A stretch of DNA of 43,182 nucleotides from Alphaproteobacteria bacterium (GCA_031291435.1 JARLJC010000248.1:1-43182); one strand, 5' to 3'. Shown: positions 9,242 through 18,933, numbered from the stretch's first letter. Notes: generated by a model from the letters alone, not told the origin. Numbers and translations: made by a program.

Positions 9242-9856
9242 ATGATGATGATTGAATCGCTGCTCTTTTATTTCTTCTCCGCCGTCATGCTGACTTCGGC
9301 GGTGCTGGTTATTTCGGCGCGCAATCCCGTGCATGCGGTCTTGTTCCTCGTCCTGTGTTTCTTCAACGCGGCGGGTTTGTTCCTTCTCATCGGCGCGGAA
9401 TTCATCGCCATGATTCTGGTGATCGTCTATGTCGGCGCTGTGGCGGTTTTGTTCCTGTTCGTCGTCATGATGCTCGATATCAATTTCAGCGATCTGCGCA
9501 AGGGCTTCAGCCGCTATCTGCCTGTGGGGGGCACGGTCGCCCTTATCCTGCTTGTGCAACTCGTTCTCGTCGCCAGCGTCTGGGTGGTCGATCCGCAGGC
9601 CCTTACGACCACCACCAGCGCTACCTCCGGCATGGTTGAAAATACCCGCGCCATCGGCCGCGTGCTCTATACCGATTACTTCTATCCGTTCCAGGTTTCT
9701 GGCCTCGTGCTTTTGGTCGCCATGATCGGCGCGATCGTGCTGACTTTGCGTGATCGCAAGGACGCCCGCCGCCAGAAAGTGCGCCGCCAGATGAATCTGC
9801 CGGTCGGTGAAATCGTCGAAATCGTCAAAGTCGAAAGCGGAAAGGGGATATCGTGA
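9242..9856 (+). CDS. nuoJ: NADH-quinone oxidoreductase subunit J
   Basis: NuoJ (ND6) is a five-helix membrane subunit; its third helix undergoes the pi-bulge transition that couples quinone reduction to pumping. The 204-aa protein shows the conserved helix 1-3 region: ARNPVHAVLFLVLCFFNAAG, then IVYVGAVAVLFLFVVMML. Three consecutive ATG codons begin the frame at 9242, 9245 and 9248 with no clear Shine-Dalgarno; the repeat in the spacer may explain this. The stop overlaps the GTG of the next gene. Confidence 0.96.
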   Translation: MMMIESLLFYFFSAVMLTSAVLVISARNPVHAVLFLVLCFFNAAGLFLLIGAEFIAMILVIVYVGAVAVLFLFVVMMLDINFSDLRKGFSRYLPVGGTVALILLVQLVLVASVWVVDPQALTTTTSATSGMVENTRAIGRVLYTDYFYPFQVSGLVLLVAMIGAIVLTLRDRKDARRQKVRRQMNLPVGEIVEIVKVESGKGIS

Positions 9857-10485
9857 AAAAGAAATTCCTTCTGGCCCTTGGGCTGATGATATCGCTTGTT
9901 CCGGCCGTTTTTGCGCAGGATGCCGCACCGGCGGCGTCCGTTGCCCCGACTGCCGCCGCTGCCGCGCAGCCTATCGATCCCGGCGCGCTGGTTATGGCGC
10001 GTAATTTATACATCAATTTCACCGGTGCGATGGCAGCCTATCGCGGTACCAGCGGTGAAAGGGTGCCGACTGAGGACGATATGCTCAAGCTCGAAATCGG
10101 CAAGGTTTCGCATATATGCGCCGGCAGCATCGTCGCCGCCAATCCGGGAAAACAAGATATCGCCCAGTCGCTTTGCGCCAGCGCGCTCGACAGAACCTAT
10201 CCCAGCCGCGAGCAGGCCTTCATCGACGCCAAGGTCGCCTTGATCGCGCAAAGTTTCACCTTGCCGGAACTGAAGAAACTCAACGACGCGCTGGTTAATC
10301 ACGATCAAACCGGGGCCGAGGCCCTGTTCGACAAATATAAAACGCTGTCGGGCGCGTTTCAGAAACTGACCGTAAGCTGGGCCTTTGACACGCTGCATGC
10401 GGCTTTCCCGTTGATCGCGGATGAGGTCAAGCAGAACGTCCTCAGTCCCCCCGTCAGCCTCGATGTTCTGAAGGAACCGCAATGA
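9853..10485 (+). CDS. Unknown exported protein between nuoJ and nuoK
   Basis: Function not recognised. The 210-aa product begins with a Sec signal peptide ([20 protein letters not shown], cleavage predicted after AVFA near residue 21). An Ala/Pro-rich linker to about residue 45 follows, then an all-helical domain with two cysteines (about 89 and 107) that could pair in the periplasm. The stretch around [20 protein letters not shown] faintly recalls DUF2059-type helical periplasmic proteins; this is a weak impression. GTG start 9853 overlaps the nuoJ stop (GTGA) with AAAGGGG upstream, and its end overlaps nuoK (ATGA), so it is firmly part of the operon. Confidence 0.82.
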   Translation: MKKKFLLALGLMISLVPAVFAQDAAPAASVAPTAAAAAQPIDPGALVMARNLYINFTGAMAAYRGTSGERVPTEDDMLKLEIGKVSHICAGSIVAANPGKQDIAQSLCASALDRTYPSREQAFIDAKVALIAQSFTLPELKKLNDALVNHDQTGAEALFDKYKTLSGAFQKLTVSWAFDTLHAAFPLIADEVKQNVLSPPVSLDVLKEPQ

Positions 10486-10790
10486 CCATTGGCCTTCCCC
10501 ACTTCCTCGTCGTCGCCGCCATTTTGTTCACCATCGGCGTGATCGGTATTTTCATCAACCGGCGCAACATCATCGTCATCCTGATGGCGGTGGAGCTCAT
10601 GCTGCTGGCGGTCAATATCAATTTCGTGGCGTTTTCGGTGTTTCAGCACAACCTCACCGGCCAGATATTCTCGATGTTCGTGTTGACCGTCGCCGCCGCC
10701 GAGGCCGCCATCGGCCTTGCCATCCTCGTCGTCTATTTCCGCAATCGCGGCGATATCGCGGTCGAGGGCGCCACCATGATGAAGGGCTAA
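10482..10790 (+). CDS. nuoK: NADH-quinone oxidoreductase subunit K
   Basis: NuoK (ND4L) is a three-helix subunit of the proton-translocating arm. The 102-aa protein retains the two membrane glutamates needed for pumping, Glu38 in [14 protein letters not shown] and Glu74 in [11 protein letters not shown], equivalent to Glu36 and Glu72 of E. coli NuoK. Start ATG 10482 lies in an ATGA overlap with the exported-protein gene; nuoL follows after 4 bases. Confidence 0.98.
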   Translation: MTIGLPHFLVVAAILFTIGVIGIFINRRNIIVILMAVELMLLAVNINFVAFSVFQHNLTGQIFSMFVLTVAAAEAAIGLAILVVYFRNRGDIAVEGATMMKG

Positions 10791-10794
10791 CCGC

Positions 10795-12741
10795 ATGTTG
10801 CTTCCTGTTCTCGCCGTCTTTTTGCCGTTGTTTGGTGCCGCGATTGCCGGTCTGTTTGGCCGCCAGATCGGCGACCGTCTATCGCAGATCGTGACCTGCG
10901 CTTGCCTGCTGACGGCGGCGGGAATCTCCATTTATCTGTTCAACGATGTCGCGTTGCATGGCCATGCGGTGAACATCACGCTGCTCGACTGGATTCAGTC
11001 GGGCACTTTCTCGGTCAATTGGGGCATCAAGATCGATACGCTGACCGCCGTGATGCTGGTGGTGGTCAATGGCGTGTCGTCGATGGTGCATGTCTATTCC
11101 GTCGGCTATATGAGCCACGATAAATCAATTCCCCGTTTCATGTCCTATCTCAGCCTGTTCACCTTTTTCATGCTGATGCTGGTGACGTCGGCCAACCTGC
11201 TGCAGATGTTCTTCGGCTGGGAAGGGGTCGGCCTCGCTTCCTATCTCCTGATCAATTTCTGGTATGAGAAAGACAGCGCCAACAACGCTTCGATCAAGGC
11301 CTTCCTCGTCAACCGCGTCGGCGATTTCGGTTTCGCGCTCGGTATTTTCGGCTGTTATATGGTGTTTGGCACCGTCGATTACACCGCGATGTTCGTGAAG
11401 GCGCCTGATCTCGCCAGCATGCAATGGGTGTTCCTCGGCCATACCTGGCCCGCGCTTACCACCGTCTGCCTGCTGCTGTTCATCGGCGCGATGGGCAAAT
11501 CGGCGCAGCTCGGCCTCCACACATGGCTGCCCGACGCGATGGAAGGCCCGACCCCCGTTTCCGCCCTCATCCATGCGGCGACAATGGTCACCGCGGGCGT
11601 GTTCATGGTCGCGCGTTTGTCGCCGATATTCGAATATGCGCCCGATGCGTTGCAGGTCGTCGCCATCGTCGGCGCGCTTACCTGTATCGTCGCGGCTTCC
11701 ATCGGTCTCACCCAATATGACATCAAGCGCGTGATTGCTTATTCGACCATGTCGCAGCTTGGCTACATGTTCTTCGCGGCGGGCGTGTCGGCTTACTCGG
11801 CTGCCATTTTCCATTTGATGACCCATGCTTTCTTCAAGGCTCTGCTCTTTTTAGGCGCGGGTTCCGTCATTCATGCGATGTCGGGCGAACAGGATATGCG
11901 CAAGATGGGCGGCATCTGGCGCACCATTCCCGTCACTTATGCCTTGATGTGGATCGGCTCTCTGGCGCTGGCCGGTATTGGCATCGACGGGTTGTTCGGT
12001 TTCGCCGGATTTTATTCCAAGGATTTGATTCTGGAAGCCGCCATCGGCAGCAAGACCGGCGTTGGCACCTTCGCCTATGTGCTGGGGTTGATCGCCGCCT
12101 TTATGACGGCGTTCTATTCGTGGCGGCTCATCATTATGACGTTCCACGGCAAATCGCGCGCCGACCATCATACGCTCGAACATGCCCATGAATCGCCCTG
12201 GATCATGCTGGCGCCCTTGATGCCGCTGGCGCTCGGCGCGGTTTTCGCGGGCTGGTACGCCTTCCATTGGTTCGGCGGCGAAGGCCGCGACGAATTCTGG
12301 AAAGGCTCTATCTTCGTTCTGAAGGGCCATGACTCAGTCGGTGCCGCGGAAAATGTGCCGGAATTCGAAAAATGGCTGCCGCTTGGCGTCGCCCTTCCCG
12401 GCATTATCTTCGCCTATATCTGCTATGTGGTGAAACCGGAATGGCCGGGCAAGATGGCGCGTGCGGCGGGCGGGCTCTATCGCCTCGTCTACAACAAATA
12501 TTATTTTGACGAACTCTATGATCGCGTTTTCGTCAAACCCGCGCAACGTCTCGGCCTCGCTTTGTGGCATACCGGCGACGAAAAAATCATCGACGGCATC
12601 GGCCCCGACGGCGTGGCGGCGCTTTCCCTGCGTATCGCCAAGCGGGTAGGGGCATTGGAAACCGGCTATCTCTATCATTATGCCTTTGCGATGGTTATCG
12701 GCGTCGCGGGCTTCATCACCTGGTTCTGGGTAAAGGGCTAA
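10795..12741 (+). CDS. nuoL: NADH-quinone oxidoreductase subunit L
   Basis: NuoL (ND5) is the distal antiporter-like proton-pumping subunit, with the long lateral helix HL and a C-terminal anchor. The 648-aa protein has the proton-conducting core FFGWEGVGLASYLLINFWY and TWLPDAMEGPTPVSALIHAA, the GIDGLFGFAGFYSKD segment and a final hydrophobic helix (about 625-645). GAAGGG lies upstream of ATG 10795. nuoM follows after 6 bases. Confidence 0.98.
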   Translation: MLLPVLAVFLPLFGAAIAGLFGRQIGDRLSQIVTCACLLTAAGISIYLFNDVALHGHAVNITLLDWIQSGTFSVNWGIKIDTLTAVMLVVVNGVSSMVHVYSVGYMSHDKSIPRFMSYLSLFTFFMLMLVTSANLLQMFFGWEGVGLASYLLINFWYEKDSANNASIKAFLVNRVGDFGFALGIFGCYMVFGTVDYTAMFVKAPDLASMQWVFLGHTWPALTTVCLLLFIGAMGKSAQLGLHTWLPDAMEGPTPVSALIHAATMVTAGVFMVARLSPIFEYAPDALQVVAIVGALTCIVAASIGLTQYDIKRVIAYSTMSQLGYMFFAAGVSAYSAAIFHLMTHAFFKALLFLGAGSVIHAMSGEQDMRKMGGIWRTIPVTYALMWIGSLALAGIGIDGLFGFAGFYSKDLILEAAIGSKTGVGTFAYVLGLIAAFMTAFYSWRLIIMTFHGKSRADHHTLEHAHESPWIMLAPLMPLALGAVFAGWYAFHWFGGEGRDEFWKGSIFVLKGHDSVGAAENVPEFEKWLPLGVALPGIIFAYICYVVKPEWPGKMARAAGGLYRLVYNKYYFDELYDRVFVKPAQRLGLALWHTGDEKIIDGIGPDGVAALSLRIAKRVGALETGYLYHYAFAMVIGVAGFITWFWVKG

Positions 12742-12747
12742 ACTGTC

Positions 12748-14253
12748 ATGGATGCGTTTCCCATTCTGTCCGCCGTAACTTTCCTGCCGCTGGTTGGCGC
12801 TGTCGCCATCATGTTCTTCGTTAAGGGCGGCGAGGGCAATCACACCGCCGATAAAATCGCGCAGCAGATCGCGCTGTGGGTCTCGGTCGCCACTTTCGTT
12901 CTGTCGCTGCAAATGCTGCGCCAATTCGACCCGGCCAATACCGGATTCCAGCTGGTTGAACGCTTCGTCTGGATTCCCTCTTTCAACATCGCCTATATCA
13001 AGGGCATCGACGGGATTTCTGTCTGGTTCGTTCTGATTTCCACGCTGCTGACGCCTATCTGCGTGCTGTCGGCCATCGGCGGCGTGCATAAGCGCGTCAA
13101 GGAATTCATGATTGCCCTTCTGGTTCTGGAAACCATGATGGTCGGGATGTTTACCGCGCTCGATTTCGTTTTGTTCTACCTGTTTTTCGAAGGCGTTCTG
13201 ATCCCGATGTTCCTTATCATCGGCGTATGGGGCGGCGAAAAACGCACTTATGCTGCCTATAAATTCTTTCTCTATACCTTCCTCGGCTCCGTCCTCATGC
13301 TGGTCGCGATTTTCGCGATGGTCATTCATGTTGGCACCACCGATATGACCGCGATGATGGGCGGCAAGTTCCCCAAGGAAATGGCGGTGTGGCTGTGGCT
13401 GGCTTTCTTCGTATCCTTCGCCGTCAAAACACCGATGTGGCCGTTCCATACATGGTTGCCCTTTGCCCACGTCGAAGCGCCCACCGCTGGCTCCGTCATT
13501 CTGGCGGGCGTGCTTCTTAAAATGGGCGGTTACGGTTTCATCCGGATTGCCATCCAGATGCTGCCCGACGCCAGCAAGCATTTCGCGCCGATGATGATCG
13601 GCCTCAGCCTCATCGCCATTATCTACACCTCGCTGGTGGCGCTGGCGCAAACCGATATGAAGAAGCTCATCGCTTATTCGTCGGTCGCGCATATGGGCTA
13701 TGTCACGCTCGGGATCTTTTCGTTCAACGATCAGGGGTTCGACGGCGCGATGCTGGTGATGCTGTCGCATACTTTTGTAGCATCCGCGCTCTTCCTCTGC
13801 GTCGGCGTTGTCTATGACCGCATGCATACGCGCGAGATTTCGCGCTATGGCGGCATGGCTACCAATATGCCGCGTTACGCCGCCGTATTTATGGTGTTCA
13901 TGCTGGCTTCGGTCGGGCTGCCCGGTACCTCGGGCTTCGTCGGCGAATTCCTTTCCATGCAGGGCGCGTTCCTCGCCAATAGCTGGTACGGGCTGTTCGC
14001 GACCTCGGGCATTGTGCTGGGTGCCGCCTATATGCTGTGGCTCTATCGCCGCCTGTTCTATGGGCCTTTGGTCAAGGACGATGTCCGCGCTATGCCCGAT
14101 CTCAATGGCCGCGAGATGGCGATGTTCGCGCCCTTGCTCATCCTGGTTTTCTGGATCGGCATCCATCCCTCCACATTCCGTAACGTCTATGCGCCCACGC
14201 TGGAAAAGGCCTTGTCCGATTTCCAGACTCAGATTGAAGGTACGCCCCAATGA
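12748..14253 (+). CDS. nuoM: NADH-quinone oxidoreductase subunit M
   Basis: NuoM (ND4) is the middle antiporter-like pump. The 501-aa, roughly 14-helix protein contains FYLFFEGVLIPMFLIIGVWG and PMWPFHTWLPFAHVEAPTAG, with the conserved Lys/Glu/His network of the Mrp-antiporter superfamily. Shine-Dalgarno AAGGG stands 11-12 bases before ATG 12748. The stop overlaps the nuoN start (ATGA at 14250). Confidence 0.98.
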   Translation: MDAFPILSAVTFLPLVGAVAIMFFVKGGEGNHTADKIAQQIALWVSVATFVLSLQMLRQFDPANTGFQLVERFVWIPSFNIAYIKGIDGISVWFVLISTLLTPICVLSAIGGVHKRVKEFMIALLVLETMMVGMFTALDFVLFYLFFEGVLIPMFLIIGVWGGEKRTYAAYKFFLYTFLGSVLMLVAIFAMVIHVGTTDMTAMMGGKFPKEMAVWLWLAFFVSFAVKTPMWPFHTWLPFAHVEAPTAGSVILAGVLLKMGGYGFIRIAIQMLPDASKHFAPMMIGLSLIAIIYTSLVALAQTDMKKLIAYSSVAHMGYVTLGIFSFNDQGFDGAMLVMLSHTFVASALFLCVGVVYDRMHTREISRYGGMATNMPRYAAVFMVFMLASVGLPGTSGFVGEFLSMQGAFLANSWYGLFATSGIVLGAAYMLWLYRRLFYGPLVKDDVRAMPDLNGREMAMFAPLLILVFWIGIHPSTFRNVYAPTLEKALSDFQTQIEGTPQ

Positions 14254-15716
14254 CGAACGCGCTTTCCCTTTATGTCTCGATGCCCGAGATCATCGTCGCC
14301 GTGGTCGGCTTCGTGCTCCTGCTCGCGGGGGCGCTGTGCGGCGCGCGCGTTACCCGCGCTATCGGCGTGATCGTTATCGCTACCTTTGCCGCAGCCGGGT
14401 TTGACCTGTTCTGCCCCGACCGCCTGCATCACATGCTCAACGGCGCTTTGCCGATTTTCGCCTTCGGCACCCAGTTTGTCGATGATGGTTTCTCGCGCTT
14501 CGTCAACGCCATCATCCTCGCTTCATCGGCGCTATCCATCCTGCTGTCCTGGAGCTATTTCGAAAAAGACGGCGCGGAACGTCCGGAATATCCTGTGCTG
14601 GTGCTATTCGCCACGCTCGGCATGATGCTGATGGTTTCAGCCAGCGATCTGCTCGCGCTCTATGTCGGGCTCGAATTGCAAAGCCTGTCGCTCTATGTGC
14701 TGGCTGCGTTCAAGCGCGACGATAAACGTTCCAGCGAAGCCGGGTTGAAATATTTCGTCCTCGGCGCTTTGTCGTCGGGCCTTCTGCTCTACGGCATTTC
14801 GCTGGTCTACGGTTTTGCCGGCACCACCGATTTCACCTCGCTCGGCATCCAGCTGCATCAGGCGAAGGTGCCGATGACAGGCGTGATTGTCGGCATGGTG
14901 TTCATCTGCGCCGGTCTGGCCTTCAAGGTTTCCGGCGTGCCGTTCCATATGTGGACGCCCGACGTATACGAAGGCGCGCCCACGCCCGTCACGGCCTTCT
15001 TTGCCGCCGCGCCCAAGCTCGCCGCCGTGGCTCTCTTCACGCGCTTTTTGTTGCAGCCGATGTCCTCGCTCGCCGATCAATGGCATCAGGTCATCGTCTT
15101 TATCGCCGTCGCTTCGATGCTGTGGGGCGCGTTCGCGGGCCTCGTGCAAAGCAATCTCAAACGCCTTTTGGCCTACAGCTCGATCGCCAATGTCGGTTTC
15201 ATCCTTGTTGGTCTGGCGGTCGGCGACAAATCCGGTGTGCAGGCGATTCTGATTTATCTCGCCATCTATGCTCTCAATACGCTGGGGGCGTTTGCCGTGC
15301 TTTTGTGCCTGCGCCGTAACGGCAAGGATGTCGAAGCCGTCAGCGATTTATCGGGACTGTCGAAAACCAATCCGCTGGTGGCGCTCGGCATGACGGTGCT
15401 GATGTTCTCGATGGCGGGCGTGCCGCCGCTGGCGGGATTTTTCGGCAAATATTTCATGTTCCTCGCCGCCGTCGATGCCGGGCTTATTCCGCTGGCCATC
15501 ATCGGCGTGCTGACCAGCGTGGTGACCGCCTATTATTACATCCGCATCATCAAGGTGATGTATTTCGACGAACCGGGCCTGCCGCTCGATCCGCTGCCCG
15601 ACTGGGGCGTGAAATCCGTCCTCGGCCTCGCTTCGGCGGCGATGATCGCGCTTACCTGCGCGCCCTCGACTTTGGTTGAGCAGGCGCTTAAGGCCGCGCG
15701 CGGATTTCTCGGTTAA
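14250..15716 (+). CDS. nuoN: NADH-quinone oxidoreductase subunit N
   Basis: NuoN (ND2) is the third antiporter-like subunit. The 488-aa protein has the marker segments YVGLELQSLSLYVLAAF, AGLAFKVSGVPFHMWTPDVY and SMAGVPPLAGFFGKYFMF. It closes the complex I gene set, and its TAA overlaps the ATG of birA by one base (TAATG), so birA is read from the same message. Confidence 0.98.
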   Translation: MTNALSLYVSMPEIIVAVVGFVLLLAGALCGARVTRAIGVIVIATFAAAGFDLFCPDRLHHMLNGALPIFAFGTQFVDDGFSRFVNAIILASSALSILLSWSYFEKDGAERPEYPVLVLFATLGMMLMVSASDLLALYVGLELQSLSLYVLAAFKRDDKRSSEAGLKYFVLGALSSGLLLYGISLVYGFAGTTDFTSLGIQLHQAKVPMTGVIVGMVFICAGLAFKVSGVPFHMWTPDVYEGAPTPVTAFFAAAPKLAAVALFTRFLLQPMSSLADQWHQVIVFIAVASMLWGAFAGLVQSNLKRLLAYSSIANVGFILVGLAVGDKSGVQAILIYLAIYALNTLGAFAVLLCLRRNGKDVEAVSDLSGLSKTNPLVALGMTVLMFSMAGVPPLAGFFGKYFMFLAAVDAGLIPLAIIGVLTSVVTAYYYIRIIKVMYFDEPGLPLDPLPDWGVKSVLGLASAAMIALTCAPSTLVEQALKAARGFLG

Positions 15717-16411
15717 TGGATTGGCTGATCCAGCGGCTGGAAACGACCGGCAGCACCAATGACGATGCCAAAGCCGCCGCTGAATCCGGTGCGCCCGCGG
15801 GCACCGTTATCTGGGCCTTGAGGCAGGAATCCGGTCGTGGCCGCCGTGGCCGCGCCTGGTCATCACCTGAAGGCAATCTTTACTGCTCGGTTCTTTTGCG
15901 CCCTGAAACCCGAAATTACGGGCATTTCAGTTTCGTTGCCGCTTTGGCTATCGGCGATGTGGTGTGCGATCTTCTCCCCAAGGCGCAGGCCGAACTCAAA
16001 TGGCCGAATGATGTTCTCGTCAATGGCAAGAAAATCAGCGGTCTGTTGCTGGAAGCGGGGCAGGGGTATCTGGTTATCGGCATGGGCCTTAATGTCGCCC
16101 ATTTCCCCGAAAATCCGCTTTATCCCGCCACCAGCCTTGCGGCGGAAAACGCCGTTTCGCCGCCTCTTGAAACTATCCTGAACGCGCTTCTGGAAAATCT
16201 CGGCCATTGGGCCGAAACCCTTCAAAAATCCGGTTTTGAGCCTGTCCGCGAGGCCTGGCTGGCCCGCGCCCGCAAAGGCGAGATGCGCGTGCGCCTGCCT
16301 GATGGGGAGATTGAGGGCCGGTTTTCAGACCTCGACAGCGACGGCAATCTGCACCTGCTTTTGCCCGGCGGCACTACCCGTAAATTCGCGGCGGGCGACG
16401 TATTTTTTTGA
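15716..16411 (+). CDS. birA: Biotin--[acetyl-CoA-carboxylase] ligase
   Basis: This ligase makes biotinyl-5'-AMP and transfers biotin to the AccB lysine. The 231-aa protein has the biotin/ATP loop GRGRRGR (40-46), KWPNDV (95-100) and the KKISGLLLE segment with the catalytic-region lysine, plus a C-terminal SH3-like domain. It lacks the N-terminal helix-turn-helix of E. coli BirA, so it is a monofunctional group I enzyme and not a repressor. Linkage to nuoN is common in alphaproteobacteria and probably reflects operon history. Confidence 0.95.
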   Translation: MDWLIQRLETTGSTNDDAKAAAESGAPAGTVIWALRQESGRGRRGRAWSSPEGNLYCSVLLRPETRNYGHFSFVAALAIGDVVCDLLPKAQAELKWPNDVLVNGKKISGLLLEAGQGYLVIGMGLNVAHFPENPLYPATSLAAENAVSPPLETILNALLENLGHWAETLQKSGFEPVREAWLARARKGEMRVRLPDGEIEGRFSDLDSDGNLHLLLPGGTTRKFAAGDVFF

Positions 16412-16472
16412 TATTCCCTGCGTCTTTCGGCTATAAAAGCCCGGCAGAACAAGAAGGGCCCGTATCACTATA

Positions 16473-18680
16473 ATGACCAGCGCAGTCCGCAAAATTTCTG
16501 AAGAAAAACCCGGCATCGATCAGCTCTTGGCCGAACATGGCATGAGCCGGGCCGAGTATGACGTCCTGCTCGGCGTCATGGGGCGCGAGCCGACTTTGGC
16601 CGAATTCGGCGTTTTTGCCGCGATGTGGTCGGAACATTGTTCCTATAAATCGACGCGGGTGTGGCTGAAGACTTTGCCGACCACCGCCCCGTGGGTTATC
16701 TGCGGCCCCGGCGAAAATGCGGGCGTCATTGATATCGGCGACGGGCTGGCGGCCATTTTCAAAATGGAATCGCACAATCATCCCTCTTACATCGAACCTT
16801 ATCAGGGTGCGGCGACCGGCGTCGGCGGCATTTTGCGCGACGTGTTCACGATGGGCGCGCGGCCTATCGCCAATCTCAATGCTTTGCGTTTCGGCGCGCC
16901 TTCGCATCCCAAAACAAAATCTCTGGTCGCGGGCGTAGTAGCGGGCATCGGCGGTTACGGCAATTGCGTCGGCGTGCCGACTGTCGGCGGCGAAACCAAT
17001 TTTCATGCCAGTTATAACGGCAACTGCCTCGTCAATGCGATGACGGTCGGCGTGGCGCGCGCGGACAAGATTTTTTATTCCGCCGCGGCGGGTGTCGGCA
17101 ATCCGGTCGTCTATGTCGGTTCCAAAACCGGGCGCGACGGCATCAAGGGCGCCACCATGTCGTCGGGCGAGTTCAACGAAGACAGCGACAGCAAGCGCCC
17201 CACGGTGCAGGTCGGCGATCCGTTCGTGGAAAAACTGGTGCTTGAAGCCTGTCTCGAATTGATGGCGACCGACGCGATTATTTCGATTCAGGATATGGGG
17301 GCGGCTGGCCTTACTTCTTCTTCCGTCGAAATGGCGTCGAAGGGCGGGCTTGGCATCGAGATTGATCTCGACAAAGTGCCGCAGCGCGAACCCGGCATGT
17401 CGGCCTATGAAATCATGCTGTCCGAAAGCCAGGAACGTATGCTGATGGTCCTCAAACCGGGCCGCGAAGCCGAGGCCGAGAAAATTTTCCATAAATGGGA
17501 ACTCGATTTCGCCGTGATCGGCAAATTGACCGATACGGGCCGCATCGTCTGCACCCGCAACGGCAAAACCGAAATCGATATCGCGGTCGAACCGCTGGTC
17601 GAAAAATCGCCGGTCTATCAACGCCCGTGGGAACCGACCCCGGCGCAGGCCGAAGTTGCGGCTTCGTCCTATCCGTTGCCGAAAGGCGAAACCGAATTGT
17701 CGATTTTGCAGAAACTGGTGGCGACGCCGGATTTGTGCTCGCGCCGCTGGATATGGGAACAATATGACAGCCTCGTGCGCGCCAATACCGCGCAAGGCCC
17801 TGGTGGAGATGCCGCCGTGGTGCGCCTCGACGGGTCGCAGAAGGCGCTGGCCATGACGGTCGATTGCAGCCCGCGTTACTGCGCCGCCGATCCCGTGATG
17901 GGCGGCAAACAGGCGGTGGCCGAAACCTGGCGCAATATCTGCGCCGTTGGTGCGAAACCTCTCGCTATTACCGACAACATGAATTTCGGCAACCCCGAAA
18001 AACCGCGCATCATGGGCCAGTTCGTAGGATCCGTGCAGGGTATCAAGGAAGCTTGCTTGGCCCTCGATTACCCGGTCGTGTCCGGCAATTGCAGTCTTTA
18101 TAATGAAACCAGCGGCAACGCCATTCTGCCAGCCCCTGCTATCGGCGGCGTCGGGCTGATGCAGGATGTGTCGAAGGCCGTCGGCATCGCTTTCCGCGCC
18201 GAAAATGAAACCATCTTCGTTATCGGTGACACCAAAGGCCATATCGGCCAGTCTTTGTATCTGCGCGAAATATTTGCCAAAGAAGAAGGCGCCGTGCCAC
18301 TGGTCGATCTCGCCACGGAACGCAAACACGGCGAATTCATCCGCGCCCTTATCGATGCGCGCGACATCGCCGCCTGCCACGATGTTTCTGACGGCGGGTT
18401 GCTGATTGCGCTCGCGGAAATGGCGATGGCTTCCAATATCGGCTGCGACATCAATCAAACCGGCGACGCCGCTTTCTGGTTTGGCGAAGATCAGGGCCGT
18501 TACGTCATCGCCACAACTAAGCCCGATGCCGTTTTACAAAAGGCTAAATCGGCCAACATTCCGCTCGCCAAACTTGGCCAGACCGGCGGTGATGCAATCA
18601 AACTCACGACCGGTTCCGCCCCCATCGCGGCGCTTAAATCGGCGCATGAAAACTGGCTGCCGAACTTTATGGAGAAATAA
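16473..18680 (+). CDS. purL: Phosphoribosylformylglycinamidine synthase subunit PurL
   Basis: PurL uses ATP and ammonia to convert FGAR to FGAM in purine synthesis. At 735 aa it is the small form that works with separate PurS and PurQ, not the 1,300-aa fused enzyme. Visible are the N-terminal WSEHCSYKST (52-61), the ATP/FGAR segment KMESHNHPSYIEPYQGAATG and the second-half repeat with SGNCSLYNETSG and CHDVSDGGLLIALAEMAMA. A 61-base spacer separates it from birA, with TATAAT immediately before the ATG; whether this acts as a -10 is unclear. bolA follows after 2 bases. Confidence 0.97.
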   Translation: MTSAVRKISEEKPGIDQLLAEHGMSRAEYDVLLGVMGREPTLAEFGVFAAMWSEHCSYKSTRVWLKTLPTTAPWVICGPGENAGVIDIGDGLAAIFKMESHNHPSYIEPYQGAATGVGGILRDVFTMGARPIANLNALRFGAPSHPKTKSLVAGVVAGIGGYGNCVGVPTVGGETNFHASYNGNCLVNAMTVGVARADKIFYSAAAGVGNPVVYVGSKTGRDGIKGATMSSGEFNEDSDSKRPTVQVGDPFVEKLVLEACLELMATDAIISIQDMGAAGLTSSSVEMASKGGLGIEIDLDKVPQREPGMSAYEIMLSESQERMLMVLKPGREAEAEKIFHKWELDFAVIGKLTDTGRIVCTRNGKTEIDIAVEPLVEKSPVYQRPWEPTPAQAEVAASSYPLPKGETELSILQKLVATPDLCSRRWIWEQYDSLVRANTAQGPGGDAAVVRLDGSQKALAMTVDCSPRYCAADPVMGGKQAVAETWRNICAVGAKPLAITDNMNFGNPEKPRIMGQFVGSVQGIKEACLALDYPVVSGNCSLYNETSGNAILPAPAIGGVGLMQDVSKAVGIAFRAENETIFVIGDTKGHIGQSLYLREIFAKEEGAVPLVDLATERKHGEFIRALIDARDIAACHDVSDGGLLIALAEMAMASNIGCDINQTGDAAFWFGEDQGRYVIATTKPDAVLQKAKSANIPLAKLGQTGGDAIKLTTGSAPIAALKSAHENWLPNFMEK

Positions 18681-18682
18681 TC

Positions 18683-18928
18683 ATGCCGATGAACGAAGAA
18701 GAAATCACTCGCCTTATCAAAGACGCTTTGCCCGACGCGGTGGTCGAGCTCAAAGATCTGCGCGGCGACGGCGACCATTTTCAGGCTTTCGTGGAAAGCC
18801 GCGAATTTATCGGCAAAACTCGGGTGCAGCAGCATCAAATGGTGTATGCCGCGTTGCAGGGCAGGGTTGGGGGCGTACTCCATGCGCTGGCGCTCAACAC
18901 GTCGACGCCGCGCCAGTCGGCGGAATAA
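18683..18928 (+). CDS. bolA: BolA family protein
   Basis: An 81-aa protein of the BolA/IbaG type, a class II KH-like fold that pairs with monothiol CGFS glutaredoxins to hold or pass on a [2Fe-2S] cluster. The family core is seen as DHFQAFVESREFIGKTRVQQ, then HQMVYAAL and a conserved C-terminal His in GVLHALALNT. It starts 2 bases after purL and shares the locus with its likely partner grxD 340 bases downstream. The purL-bolA-grxD order is common in alphaproteobacteria. Confidence 0.93.
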   Translation: MPMNEEEITRLIKDALPDAVVELKDLRGDGDHFQAFVESREFIGKTRVQQHQMVYAALQGRVGGVLHALALNTSTPRQSAE

Positions 18929-18933
18929 CCAGC

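Noticed and set aside
12334-14250. Very long open frame (638 codons) on the minus strand opposite nuoM/nuoL
   Set aside because: It is antisense to well-conserved nuo genes, His/Asp/Glu-rich in the pattern made by reading GC-rich codons backwards, and has no recognisable domain.
16431-18458. 675-codon open frame on the minus strand opposite purL
   Set aside because: Same codon-bias shadow effect; low-complexity His/Arg/Asp composition and no ribosome site.
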